Assembly (NCBI GenBank): GCA_900554625.1
Contig: USHP01000128.1
Coordinates: 1 to 5,954 of the forward strand
Direction of reading: 5' to 3'
DNA from: an uncultured Eubacteriales bacterium
GTDB taxonomy: Bacteria > Bacillota > Clostridia > Oscillospirales > Oscillospiraceae
DNA: 5,954 bases
Shown: one piece after another, positions 1-5,925 of the stretch
How the letters are laid out: every line of letters starts with the position of its first letter
Numbering within the stretch: the first letter of the stretch is position 1
The notes under the pieces: model-generated
The model's database searches: none
What the model was told of the DNA's origin: nothing
The model's input: the letters and a program-made list of their open reading frames with translations, nothing else
Translations under genes and position numbers: made by a program

Positions 1-267
1 GAGGTGCGTATGCTGGACAACCGTTACGCCCTTTTGTTTATCCGTGGCGAGCGGCCGGTGATGGACGAGAAATACGACATTCTGAAACACCCGAACATTG
101 CGCTGACCGAGGACGGCGGCGCAGCACCCTATGAACACGGCGGGACGGAAAACGCCGTTGCGACGCTCTCGTTTGCAGGCGCTGCCGCCGAAACCGTATC
201 CGCCCCCAATGAACCCACACTCGATTATGAGCTTCTGTCCGACGAGGATATAGAGGCTCTTTTTTAA
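1..267 (+). CDS. VirD4-like conjugative coupling protein, C-terminal end (partial)
   Basis: The frame is open from base 1, so this is the last 88 codons of a gene that begins upstream; the GTG at 4 and ATG at 10 are internal codons, not starts. The visible stretch MLDNRYALLFIRGERPVMD followed by KYDILKHPN is, from memory, typical of the C-terminal end of VirD4/TraG-type coupling proteins of clostridial ICEs (the CD1115-like family). These hexameric membrane ATPases hand the relaxase-DNA complex to the type IV secretion channel. The ATPase motifs are outside the window, so the call rests on this tail and on the Maff2, VirB6, PrgI and VirB4 genes that follow. The tail ends in a low-complexity Ala/Glu/Pro linker and an acidic end (DYELLSDEDIEALF), which may contact partners (inference). 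A 25-base gap holding a ribosome site separates it from the next gene. Confidence 0.85.
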   Translation, partial: EVRMLDNRYALLFIRGERPVMDEKYDILKHPNIALTEDGGAAPYEHGGTENAVATLSFAGAAAETVSAPNEPTLDYELLSDEDIEALF

Positions 268-292
268 TTCAATTCTCAAGGAGGATAAACCC

Positions 293-637
293 ATGAAGAA
301 CACCAAAAAGACCGCAAACAAGCTGCCTGTGCCCAGCAAGGTCAGAAAGGGCTTCCGTTTCTACTGTGCCGCTGTGCTGTCGGTGGCCCTTGTGCTCGGC
401 TGCTCCGTTACGGCCTTTGCCGCCAATGACCCGATCGCCGTTGTGAACAACCTGAGCGATTTCATTTTCGGCCTGATCCGTGCGGTCGGCCTGATCCTGC
501 TCGGCTGGGGCATCGTGCAGGTGGGACTTTCGTTCCAGTCCCACGATCCCAGCCAGCGAAGCAACGGCTTTCTCACCCTTGCGGGCGGCATCGTCATCAC
601 CTTTGCCAAAGAGATCCTCAACCTGATCACGGGCTGA
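293..637 (+). CDS. Maff2-family small membrane protein, VirB2-pilin-like layout
   Basis: A 114-residue protein with a strong ribosome site, AAGGAGG at 278-284, eight bases before the ATG. The N-terminus is rich in Lys/Arg (residues 2-22), then comes a hydrophobic stretch (about 24-40) ending in a signal-peptidase-I-like site, AFA followed by A44. The mature part has two hydrophobic helices (about 57-80 and 92-106) joined by a polar loop around SFQSHDPSQRSN. It resembles the Maff2 family, which is found beside VirD4 and VirB6 in Tn1549-like ICEs. A cleaved leader followed by two membrane helices and a short polar loop is the plan of VirB2/TrbC pilins, so it may be the pilus or channel subunit; that role is inferred from layout and position. 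It follows virD4 in the same operon, and its stop is 13 bases before the next gene. Confidence 0.85.
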   Translation: MKNTKKTANKLPVPSKVRKGFRFYCAAVLSVALVLGCSVTAFAANDPIAVVNNLSDFIFGLIRAVGLILLGWGIVQVGLSFQSHDPSQRSNGFLTLAGGIVITFAKEILNLITG

Positions 638-650
638 AAGGAGGCAGCAG

Positions 651-866
651 ATGGAAAAGTGTGAGTGCTATATCCACTCTTTGAAACAGGGAGAAACCCA
701 TGTGCTCGGTGAGGCGACGATCCTCAAACGCATCGGGGACAACGACTACCTTGCCGAATACAACGGCGTGAAGTGCCACGCCATATTCAATCCCTTTGCC
801 GGGCGCTACTTTGTAGACGATGTGTACGGCGTGATCCGCAGTACGCCTGACCGGGACAGCAGATAA
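651..866 (+). CDS. Small ICE protein of unknown function (71 aa)
   Basis: The ATG is preceded by a perfect AAAGGAGG at 637-644, which overlaps the stop codon of the Maff2 gene, with six bases of spacing. This makes it a convincing translated gene coupled to its neighbour. I do not recognise a named family with certainty, although similar short proteins occur at this place in clostridial ICEs as far as I recall. It has no signal peptide or membrane segment and should be cytoplasmic. The middle (residues 17-62: VLGEATILKRIG, DYLAEYNGVKCHAIFNP, GRYFVDDVYGVI) alternates in a way that suggests a small beta-sheet fold. Two pairs, C4-x-C6 and C42-x-H44, could form a metal site (inference). The C-terminus is a short charged tail. 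Its function is unknown. Confidence 0.75.
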   Translation: MEKCECYIHSLKQGETHVLGEATILKRIGDNDYLAEYNGVKCHAIFNPFAGRYFVDDVYGVIRSTPDRDSR

Positions 867-880
867 ATGATACGGTGTAT

Positions 881-905
881 GGGGCAGGTCACTTCGGCCT
901 GCCCC
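881..905 (+). terminator. Strong stem-loop before the methyltransferase gene, possible attenuator
   Basis: GGGGCAGGTC (881-890) pairs with GGCCTGCCCC (896-905) over ten base pairs, including one G-T wobble, around a five-base ACTTC loop. It is followed by TATTT (906-910), too short a T-run for a classical terminator. It lies between the stop of the 71-residue gene (866) and the ribosome site of the methyltransferase (916-923). It could weaken read-through, protect the 3' end of the upstream mRNA, or mark an RNA processing point. The structure is clear; the function is inferred. Confidence 0.45.
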
Positions 906-915
906 TATTTGCCGG

Positions 916-931
916 AAAGGAGGAAGCTGTG
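916..931 (+). promoter_or_regulatory. Ribosome binding site and GTG start that fix the methyltransferase N-terminus
   Basis: AAAGGAGG at 916-923 sits five bases before GTG 929-931. The same frame stays open back to a GTG at 875, but that start has no such site and would translate through the stem-loop. It would add 18 residues (MYGAGHFGLPLFAG and so on) ahead of the normal methyltransferase beginning KNYSIIYADPPW. The start at 929 is preferred. Confidence 0.8.
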
Positions 932-1495
932 AAGAATTACAGCATTATTTACGCAGACCCGCCTTGGCGGTACAAAGTCTATTCTAAAAAGGGACTTGGG
1001 CGCTCCGCCGAATCCCACTACCCGACAATGGAGCTGGAAGATATACGGGCGCTGCCGGTCGGCACGCTTGCCGCCGATGACTGCGTATTGTTTCTATGGA
1101 CAACGATCCCGCTGCTGCACGACTGCTTTTCGGTCATGCGTGCATGGGGCTTTTCGTATAAGACGGTGGCTTTCGTGTGGATCAAGCAGAACCGCAAGTC
1201 CGACAGCCTGTTTTGGGGTATGGGACACTGGACGAGAGCCAATGCGGAGTTCTGTATGCTTGCCACCAAAGGCCACCCGAAACGCCGCTCGGCCGGGGTG
1301 CATCAAGTCATTCTCTCCCACATTGAGGAACACAGCAAAAAGCCGGAAGAAGCAAGACGGCGCATTGTTGAGCTGATGGGCGATCTGCCCCGCATTGAAC
1401 TGTTCGCCCGTCAGAAAGCGGACGGATGGGATGTTTGGGGCAACGAGGTCGCCTGCGATATTGCGCTGACGGGAGGTGAGATCAATGTCGGATAA
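929..1495 (+). CDS. MT-A70 family adenine-N6 methyltransferase
   Basis: A 188-residue protein read from GTG 929. It should transfer a methyl group from S-adenosylmethionine to N6 of adenine, most likely in DNA. The catalytic DPPW motif is at residues 10-13, directly after a hydrophobic strand (YSIIYA). SHYPTMELEDI (29-39) and the strand VLFLWTT (53-59) are usual in this family. Near the end, IELFAR (156-161) and GWDVWGNE (166-173) match the family's conserved C-terminal block, probably part of the cofactor pocket. The length fits phage and ICE members. No restriction endonuclease or specificity gene is in the window, so it looks like a solitary methylase that may shield the element from recipient restriction (inference); the target site cannot be predicted. 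It follows a 62-base gap with a stem-loop, and its last 11 bases overlap the VirB6 gene. Confidence 0.93.
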   Translation: MKNYSIIYADPPWRYKVYSKKGLGRSAESHYPTMELEDIRALPVGTLAADDCVLFLWTTIPLLHDCFSVMRAWGFSYKTVAFVWIKQNRKSDSLFWGMGHWTRANAEFCMLATKGHPKRRSAGVHQVILSHIEEHSKKPEEARRRIVELMGDLPRIELFARQKADGWDVWGNEVACDIALTGGEINVG

Positions 1496-2321
1496 CTGGA
1501 TCGTGCAGAACCTCGAAAACGCACTCAAAACTTGGAACGAAAAGCTGGCGGAGATTTGGCAGCTCATCACGCAGTCACCGGAGCAGTTCAAGGGCGGCAC
1601 GATTTGGAATGTGATCGTCGGCATCCACGGTGCGGTGCAAGCCATCGGTCTTGCGCTGCTCGTTTTGTTCTTTGTAGTGGGCGTGATGAAAACCTGCGGC
1701 TCCTTTGCGGAACTGAAACGGCCAGAGCACGCTCTGAAAGTGTTCATCCGTTTTGCCCTCGCCAAAGCCGCCGTCACATACGGCTTGGAGCTGATGATCG
1801 CCCTGTTCAATATCGTGCAGGGGCTGATCTCCACCATTATGAACGCCGCAGGCTTTGGGGCGGCGCAGGAAACCGTGTTGCCTGCCGAAATCGTGACCGC
1901 CGTGGAGGACTGCGGCTTTTTTGAAAGCATCCCATTGTGGGCAGTGACCTTGATCGGCGGGCTGTTCATCACGGTCTTATCGTTTATCATGATCATGACC
2001 GTGTACGGCAGATTTTTCAAACTTTATCTCTACACGGCCATTGCGCCGGTCCCGCTCTCGGCCTTTGCGGGCGAACCGTCGCAGAATATCGGCAAGAGCT
2101 TTATCAAGAGTTATGCCGCCGTTTGCTTGGAAGGTGCGATCATCGTACTGGCCTGCATCATCTTCTCCCTGTTAGCATCCAGCCCGCCCGTCGTCGATCC
2201 CGACGCTGCGGCGGTAACGCAAGTGTGGTCGTATGTGGGCGAGCTGATCTTCAATATGCTGGTGCTTGTCGGCGCTGTCAAAATGGCCGACCGTGTTGTG
2301 CGTGAAATGATGGGCTTGTAA
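1485..2321 (+). CDS. VirB6/TrbL-like conjugal transfer membrane protein
   Basis: A 278-residue polytopic membrane protein resembling the CD1112-type VirB6/TrbL proteins of clostridial ICEs. VirB6 lines the inner-membrane part of the type IV secretion channel and contacts the transferring DNA. The amphipathic N-terminus (1-40) is followed by hydrophobic segments at about 43-69, 92-118, 150-174, 179-196, 210-231 and 249-266. The motif YGRFFKLYLYTAIAPVPLSA (174-193) is, from memory, the most conserved part of this family. I place the start at ATG 1485 because GGAGGTGA (1472-1479) lies five bases upstream; the in-frame GTG at 1476 is inside that ribosome site. The start overlaps the methyltransferase gene by 11 bases, so translation is probably coupled. 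Fifty-nine bases follow before the DUF3560 gene, where core transfer genes would be expected to continue. Confidence 0.9.
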   Translation: MSDNWIVQNLENALKTWNEKLAEIWQLITQSPEQFKGGTIWNVIVGIHGAVQAIGLALLVLFFVVGVMKTCGSFAELKRPEHALKVFIRFALAKAAVTYGLELMIALFNIVQGLISTIMNAAGFGAAQETVLPAEIVTAVEDCGFFESIPLWAVTLIGGLFITVLSFIMIMTVYGRFFKLYLYTAIAPVPLSAFAGEPSQNIGKSFIKSYAAVCLEGAIIVLACIIFSLLASSPPVVDPDAAAVTQVWSYVGELIFNMLVLVGAVKMADRVVREMMGL

Positions 2322-2342
2322 TTGCTTTCTGCGGATATTCGC

Positions 2343-2362
2343 AGGAGGCTATTTTTATGTAA
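2343..2362 (+). other. Ribosome site followed by an ATG-TAA start-stop
   Basis: AGGAGG at 2343-2348 is followed after eight bases by ATG (2357-2359) and at once by TAA (2360-2362). The spacing suits initiation, yet the open frame is a single codon. A short hairpin, CTGCG (2329-2333) with CGCAG (2340-2344), reaches the first bases of the ribosome site. A second tiny frame, ATG CTA TGA (2376-2384), overlaps the DUF3560 start. This may be the remnant start of a displaced gene or a leader affecting translation of the DUF3560 gene. The bases are certain; the role is not. Confidence 0.4.
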
Positions 2363-2380
2363 GTAAAGGAGCGATATGCT

Positions 2381-3223
2381 ATGAACTCATACGAAGAAAA
2401 AAAGCAACGGAGAATCGACTACTACAACGATAAAGCGGAGAAGTTTGAACAGCAAAGCAGCCAGCTTGCACACGAATCGAGCAAAATGGTTGAGGCGATT
2501 CCTCTGGGGCAGCCGCTTTTGGTCGATCACTATTCCTACAAATCCGATAAAAACTACCGTGACCGTGCATGGGGCAAAATGGAGAAATCCGTGGAGGCCG
2601 GTCAAAAAGCGGACTACTACCGCAGTAAGGCCGAGGCCGCCGAGAAGAACACCGCCATTTCCAGCGACGACCCCGAAGCCGTTACGAAGCTGAAAGAAAA
2701 ATTGCAGCAGCGACAAGACTTGCAAAGCCATATGAAAAAAGTCAACGCCTATTACCGCAAAAACGGTACGATGAAAGGATTTGAGGGCATTTCCGATGAA
2801 AAGGCGGCACAGATTGACGAGAGCGTGAAAAATGACTATTCGTGGATTACCGCCCCTTATGCTCCCTATGAGCTATCCAACAACAACGCGGAAATTAACC
2901 GTCTGAAAAAGCGAATTGAAAGTCTTGAACGCCGTGAGGAAACGGGTTTTGTCGGCTGGCAGTTTGAGGGCGGCGAAGCGGTTGCCAATCAAGAAGAAAA
3001 CCGCTTGCAGCTTCTTTTTGATGAAAAGCCCGGCGAGGAACAGCGCAGTAAACTCAAAAGCTGGGGCTTTCGCTGGTCGCCCTCCAATAAGGCGTGGCAG
3101 AGGCAGTTAAACGGCAACGCCATTTATGCCGCCGGGCAGATTGATTTTATCAAGCCCCTTGACGGCAGAACCCCGCGCGAGCTTCAACCGAAGCCCAAAG
3201 CCAAAGGCGAACAGGAACGATAA
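2381..3223 (+). CDS. DUF3560 domain-containing protein, ICE accessory gene
   Basis: A 280-residue soluble, charged protein. The N-terminal part (about 3-125) matches DUF3560: helical, Lys/Glu-rich, with the signature IPLGQPLLVDHYSY (40-53) and then helices containing KMEKSVEAGQKADYYRSKA. A predicted coiled coil covers about 168-187 (NAEINRLKKRIESLERREE). A separate C-terminal module (about 206-256: LQLLFDEKPGEE, then SWGFRWSPSNKAWQRQLNGN) is, from memory, a small domain repeated in proteins of mobile elements, including ArdC-like and large polyvalent ones. The function is not established; a role in handling or protecting DNA during transfer is inferred. AAAGGAG at 2365-2371, nine bases upstream, supports ATG 2381. 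GC is about 51% by hand count over 2401-3180, against about 57% over 1501-1920 in the VirB6 gene. With its position between virB6 and prgI, this suggests cargo inserted in a core operon. Confidence 0.88.
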   Translation: MNSYEEKKQRRIDYYNDKAEKFEQQSSQLAHESSKMVEAIPLGQPLLVDHYSYKSDKNYRDRAWGKMEKSVEAGQKADYYRSKAEAAEKNTAISSDDPEAVTKLKEKLQQRQDLQSHMKKVNAYYRKNGTMKGFEGISDEKAAQIDESVKNDYSWITAPYAPYELSNNNAEINRLKKRIESLERREETGFVGWQFEGGEAVANQEENRLQLLFDEKPGEEQRSKLKSWGFRWSPSNKAWQRQLNGNAIYAAGQIDFIKPLDGRTPRELQPKPKAKGEQER

Positions 3224-3225
3224 CG

Positions 3226-3240
3226 GGAGGTGATATTTTG
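3226..3240 (+). promoter_or_regulatory. Ribosome binding site and TTG start of the PrgI gene
   Basis: GGAGGTGA at 3226-3233 is four bases before TTG 3238-3240. The next in-frame ATG (3283, Met16) lies too far in and would remove conserved N-terminal residues (EVKINREIRNYTES). The rare TTG start is therefore preferred and should give modest translation. Confidence 0.75.
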
Positions 3241-3582
3241 GAAGTCAAGATCAACCGTGAAATCCGCAACTATACCGAATCTATGTTTTTCGGTTTGAGT
3301 ATGCGGCAATTCATCTTTTCCATTTTGGCGGTCGCTGTTGCCGTGGGGCTGTACTTTCTGCTGAAACCCCACTTCGGGACGGAAACCGTCAGTTGGATGT
3401 GTATTCTCGGTGCCGCACCCTTTGCGGCGCTGGGCTTTATCACTTATCACGGCATGACCGCTGAGCAGTTTCTCTGGGCGTGGCTGCGCTCAGAGCTGTT
3501 AGAGCCGAAAGAGCTTCGCTTTGAATCATCAAACCTCTACTACGAAGCGCTGAAAGACAAATTGGAGGGAGGAAAATCATGA
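3238..3582 (+). CDS. PrgI family protein (VirB3-like conjugation subunit)
   Basis: A 114-residue membrane protein with an N-terminal polar segment (1-20, VKINREIRNYTES), two close membrane helices (about 23-42 and 52-70) and a cytoplasmic tail with Trp and charged residues (WAWLRSELLEPKELRF). This is the plan of PrgI (named from the pCF10 conjugation region), the Gram-positive counterpart of VirB3. VirB3 anchors the VirB4 ATPase at the membrane and is usually encoded just before it. Here the PrgI stop overlaps the VirB4 start (ATGA at 3579-3582), so the two are translationally coupled and probably work as one unit. The start is TTG, chosen on its ribosome site. Length and tail look complete. 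Confidence 0.9.
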   Translation: MEVKINREIRNYTESMFFGLSMRQFIFSILAVAVAVGLYFLLKPHFGTETVSWMCILGAAPFAALGFITYHGMTAEQFLWAWLRSELLEPKELRFESSNLYYEALKDKLEGGKS

Positions 3583-5921
3583 TCAAAACGCTGAAAAACC
3601 TGTTAAAACAGGACAAGGAGCGATACACCGTGCCCCGCAAGGTGCAGGATGTGATCCCTATCCGCCGCATCTGGAAGGATGGTATTTTTCAAGTGGGCGG
3701 TCGCTTTTCCAAGACCTATCAGTTTACCGACATCAACTACCTTGTGGCAAGCCGCGAGGACAAGGAGCAGATGTTCCTTGCCTATTCGGAGCTACTGAAC
3801 AGTTTGGATTCCGGGGCGACAACGAAGATCACCATCAACAACCGCAGGCTGAACCGGGCGAATTTCGAGCAGTCGATCTTGATGCCCATGCAGGGCGACG
3901 CCTGCGATGTGTACCGCCGGGAATACAATCAAATGCTGCTTAATAAAGCCACCGGCGCCAACGGCATCATTCAGGAGAAGTATATCACGGTGTCAGTCTG
4001 CAAGAAAGACATCGAAGAAGCCCGCACCTACTTTGCCCGGATCGGCGCCGACCTGATCGCTCATTTCGCCGCCCTCGGCTCCAAGTGTACCGAGCTGGAC
4101 GCCGCCGAAAAGCTGCGGGTGCTCCACGACTTCTACCGTCAGGGCGAAGAAGCGGCGTTTCACTTTGACCCGCAGGATATGATGCGCAAGGGGCATGATT
4201 TCAAGGACTGTATCTGCCCCGACTCTTTGGAGAAAAGCAGCGACTGCCTGAAGCTGGGCGAGAAATACTGCAGGGTCTTGTTTCTGAAAGACTATGCTTC
4301 ATATATCAAAGACAGCATGGTTACGGAGCTGACCGACTTCAACCGAAATATGATGCTGTCGATCGATGTTGTGCCGATCCCCACCGACGAGGCCGTGCGG
4401 GAGGTGGAAAACCGTCTGCTCGGCATCGAAACCAACATCACCAACTGGCAGCGCAGGCAGAACGCCAACAACAATTTCTCCGCCGTCGTCCCCTATGATA
4501 TGGAGCTCCAGCGCAAAGAGAGCAAGGAATTTCTGGACGACCTGACCACAAGAGATCAGCGGATGATGCTTGCTGTTATTACGATGGTCATTACCGCCGA
4601 CGACAAAAAGCAGCTCGACAGCGACACCGAAACGGTGCTTGCCGTGGCGCGAAAGCATATGTGTCAGCTTGCCGTGCTGAAATTTCAGCAGTTCGACGGG
4701 CTGAACACCGTTCTCCCCATCGGCACACGGAGGATCAATGCGTTCCGTACCCTCACCACCGAAAGCCTTGCGGTGTTCATGCCCTTTAAAGTGCAGGAGG
4801 TGCAGGACAAGGGCGGCATTTACTTCGGAGAGAACGCCATCTCTCACAACCTCATCATGTGCAATAAGGCAAATCTTCTGAACCAATCGGCGTTCCTGTT
4901 GGGCGTGCCCGGTTCGGGCAAATCGTTCAGCGCTAAGGAACTGATCGCTTTTCTTATTCTCAACACTGCCGATGATGTACTGGTCTGCGACCCGGAAAAC
5001 GAATTTGGTGCGCTGGCGGCGGCTTTGGGCAAGGAAACAGCGACCGTCATTCATATGGCGGCAGGCGGCAAAGACCGCTTGAACGCCATGTATATGGTGG
5101 ACGGCTACGGCGAGAACAATCCCATCGTGGAGAAATCGCAGTTCATCATGTCCCTTGTGGAGCAGATCGACAAGGCCGGTGTTGGCCCGCAGCAGAAATC
5201 CATCATCGACCGCTGCACGGCGCTGGTGTATCAGGACGCCGAGCGAACGGGCAAACCCGCTACGCTCTGCGACCTGCGAAACAAGCTGCTGGAACAGCCC
5301 GAAGAAAAAGCAAAAGAAATCGCCTTGTCGCTGGAGCTGTTCACCACCGGTTCACTCGATATTTTCGGTCACGAAAGCACCGTTGATCTCGACAGGCGCA
5401 TCGTCGTATTTGATATTCACGGGCTTGGCGAGCAGCTGAAGCCTACGGGACTGCTGGTGATCACCGACACCATTCTCAACCGTGTCACCCTCAACTGGAA
5501 AAAGGGCAAGCGTACCCACATCTTTATCGACGAATTTCATGTCGTTTTTGAAAATGAGCAGAGCGGCATTTTCTTCAATTCCGCATGGCGGCAGTTCCGT
5601 AAGCGCAACGGTTATCCCACCGCCATCACGCAGAATGTGGAATACCTGCTGGATTCCGTGCAGGCAAGCACAATGCTCTCCAACTCTGAGTTCGTGGTCA
5701 TGCTCAATCAGGCGTTCTCCGACCGTGCCAAGCTCTCGAAGCTCCTGAACATTTCCGACGAGCAGATGAGCTATGTCACCAATGCCGACGCTGGCTGCGG
5801 GCTGATCAAGTACGGCTCGGCGCTGGTGCCGTTTATCAACCGCTTTCCGAAAAATACCGAGCTTTACCGCTTAATGACGACGCGCCCCGGTGAGGGTGTG
5901 TTTGGCAATGCGCAGAGGTAA
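3579..5921 (+). CDS. VirB4-like conjugal transfer ATPase
   Basis: A 780-residue cytoplasmic ATPase of the VirB4/TraE/CagE family, similar to the CD1110-type proteins of clostridial ICEs. It powers assembly and substrate movement in the type IV secretion machine. The N-terminal half (about 1-400) is the family's partner-binding region and has no membrane helix; contact with the membrane would be through PrgI. The ATPase half carries Walker A GVPGSGKS (442-449, with K448 and S449), a strand DVLVCDPENEF after it, Walker B IFIDEF (648-653, with D651 and E652) and the downstream sensor-like TQN (684-686) followed by EYLLDS. All catalytic residues are present and the frame is unbroken, so it should be active. 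GGAGGGAGG at 3564-3572, inside the PrgI gene, lies six bases before the ATG. The stop is four bases before the next gene. Confidence 0.96.
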   Translation: MIKTLKNLLKQDKERYTVPRKVQDVIPIRRIWKDGIFQVGGRFSKTYQFTDINYLVASREDKEQMFLAYSELLNSLDSGATTKITINNRRLNRANFEQSILMPMQGDACDVYRREYNQMLLNKATGANGIIQEKYITVSVCKKDIEEARTYFARIGADLIAHFAALGSKCTELDAAEKLRVLHDFYRQGEEAAFHFDPQDMMRKGHDFKDCICPDSLEKSSDCLKLGEKYCRVLFLKDYASYIKDSMVTELTDFNRNMMLSIDVVPIPTDEAVREVENRLLGIETNITNWQRRQNANNNFSAVVPYDMELQRKESKEFLDDLTTRDQRMMLAVITMVITADDKKQLDSDTETVLAVARKHMCQLAVLKFQQFDGLNTVLPIGTRRINAFRTLTTESLAVFMPFKVQEVQDKGGIYFGENAISHNLIMCNKANLLNQSAFLLGVPGSGKSFSAKELIAFLILNTADDVLVCDPENEFGALAAALGKETATVIHMAAGGKDRLNAMYMVDGYGENNPIVEKSQFIMSLVEQIDKAGVGPQQKSIIDRCTALVYQDAERTGKPATLCDLRNKLLEQPEEKAKEIALSLELFTTGSLDIFGHESTVDLDRRIVVFDIHGLGEQLKPTGLLVITDTILNRVTLNWKKGKRTHIFIDEFHVVFENEQSGIFFNSAWRQFRKRNGYPTAITQNVEYLLDSVQASTMLSNSEFVVMLNQAFSDRAKLSKLLNISDEQMSYVTNADAGCGLIKYGSALVPFINRFPKNTELYRLMTTRPGEGVFGNAQR

Positions 5922-5925
5922 AGCC

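Noticed and set aside
268..292. Promoter in the gap between virD4 and the Maff2 gene
   Set aside because: The 25 bases hold a ribosome site and an AT-rich stretch but no -35/-10 pair; read-through from upstream explains expression.
293..421. Lipoprotein signal (Cys37) in the Maff2 protein
   Set aside because: VLGC has Leu at -2, a poor lipobox, and a clear AFA-A signal-peptidase-I-like site follows six residues later.
881..910. Full Rho-independent terminator
   Set aside because: The stem is strong but only TATTT follows before GC-rich sequence, and core transfer genes downstream need transcription, so complete termination is unlikely.
1476..1484. GTG 1476 as the VirB6 start
   Set aside because: It lies inside the GGAGGTGA ribosome site that serves ATG 1485.
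1094..2020. Long minus-strand open frame of 308 codons across the methyltransferase and VirB6 genes
   Set aside because: It lies opposite two well-supported genes, its translation has no recognisable motif, and moderately high GC often leaves such antisense frames open.
4299..5054. Minus-strand open frame of 251 codons inside the VirB4 gene
   Set aside because: It is the shadow of the VirB4 coding strand, covering conserved VirB4 sequence including Walker A; its protein is His/Val-rich in a way typical of antisense translation.
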